The notes under the pieces are model-generated. The model saw nothing but the letters and a program-made list of their open reading frames with translations. It had not been told where the DNA came from and made no database searches. Below, piece by piece: positions 6,165 through 6,325 of a DNA stretch of 6,325 nucleotides. Position 1 is the stretch's first letter; every line of letters starts with the position of its first letter. The stretch lies in NCBI GenBank assembly GCA_900769375.1, contig CAAGGN010000256.1:1-6325 (forward strand), in the 5' to 3' direction. The translations under genes and the position numbers were made by a program. Origin of the DNA: Clostridia bacterium. GTDB taxonomy: Bacteria; Bacillota; Clostridia; Oscillospirales; Acutalibacteraceae.

Positions 6165-6325
6165 CCGACAGCACCTGCTGCCTGGTGGGCGAGAGCAACA
6201 GTATCAGCCCCCAGCTGGAACGACTGCTCAAAGCCATGCACCAGACTGCACCGGAAAGCAAACGGGTGCTGGAGCTCAACCCCAATCACCCGGTAGTGGA
6301 AAAAATGCTCGCTATCTGCGAACAG
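6158..6325 (+). CDS. htpG: HtpG (Hsp90 family chaperone) C-terminal fragment, cut at both ends
   Basis: Fifty-six codons are open to the window edge. The translation contains RLTDSTCCLVGE, ISPQLERLL, APESKRVLELNPNHPVVEK and ends LAICEQ. This is the start of the C-terminal dimerisation domain of HtpG, where Escherichia coli HtpG has RLTDTPA, EMSTQMAKL and ELNPDHVLVK. HtpG is a cytosolic ATP-dependent chaperone; the ATPase and middle domains (roughly the first 500 residues) are missing on the left, and the final 40 or so residues lie beyond the window. GC content (about 58%, counted) and the prevalence of CTG, GTG, CTC and GCC codons differ from the neighbouring operon, so the fragment probably comes from another organism or a distant locus. 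No start codon or ribosome site belongs to it. The lineage cannot be assigned from so short a piece. Confidence 0.87.

Noticed and set aside
6098..6325. A plus-strand reading frame open from an ATG at 6098 through the junction into the htpG fragment
   Set aside because: The first 20 or so codons are antisense to the well-supported glycosyltransferase and do not resemble HtpG. The homology begins only at about 6158, so the longer frame is a product of the join.
1..6325. Search for CRISPR arrays, tRNA or rRNA genes, transposases and defence-type genes
   Set aside because: No spaced direct repeats, cloverleaf-like segments, rRNA signatures or transposase motifs were seen; nearly the whole window is explained by polysaccharide genes and the htpG fragment.

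Overview
The window is an internal piece of a cell-surface polysaccharide (capsule/EPS/O-antigen type) biosynthesis operon from a low-to-moderate GC bacterium. At the right edge it is joined abruptly to an unrelated, GC-richer fragment of an htpG (Hsp90 chaperone) gene. The AT-leaning composition, clear AAAGGAG/AGAGG ribosome binding sites, tight gene packing, and the pairing of a polysaccharide pyruvyl transferase with an iron-sulfur FrhB-like module suggest an anaerobic member of the Bacillota, perhaps a gut- or rumen-type clostridium. That assignment is inference from style, not from a database match.

All genes of the operon lie on the minus strand, so transcription runs from high to low coordinates. 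In that order they are: (1) a GT2 glycosyltransferase of the galactofuranosyltransferase-like type, missing its N-terminus because the sequence is broken near 6158; (2) glf, UDP-galactopyranose mutase, which makes UDP-galactofuranose; (3) a 791-residue fusion of a polysaccharide pyruvyl transferase domain, a 2x[4Fe-4S] ferredoxin domain and a coenzyme F420 hydrogenase beta-subunit-like domain; (4) a second GT2 glycosyltransferase whose start overlaps the preceding stop by one base (TAATG); (5) the first 311 residues of a Wzx-type polysaccharide flippase, which runs off the left edge. The first 933 bases are therefore fully coding even though no complete ORF lies there. Intergenic gaps are 34 bases or less, and I see no promoter or terminator inside the block.

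Together the genes suggest a repeat unit that contains galactofuranose, is assembled by at least two GT2 enzymes, may carry a pyruvate ketal, and is exported by the flippase. The polymerase, priming transferase and regulators are not in view.

From about 6158 to the end the plus strand encodes 56 residues of the C-terminal part of HtpG, at about 58% GC by direct count. Both this gene and the glycosyltransferase lack their 5' parts at the same point and diverge head to head, with no room for a promoter or start codon. This looks much more like a chimeric join (amplification or assembly artefact) than a natural locus. The most biologically interesting item is the three-module pyruvyl transferase/ferredoxin/FrhB fusion.
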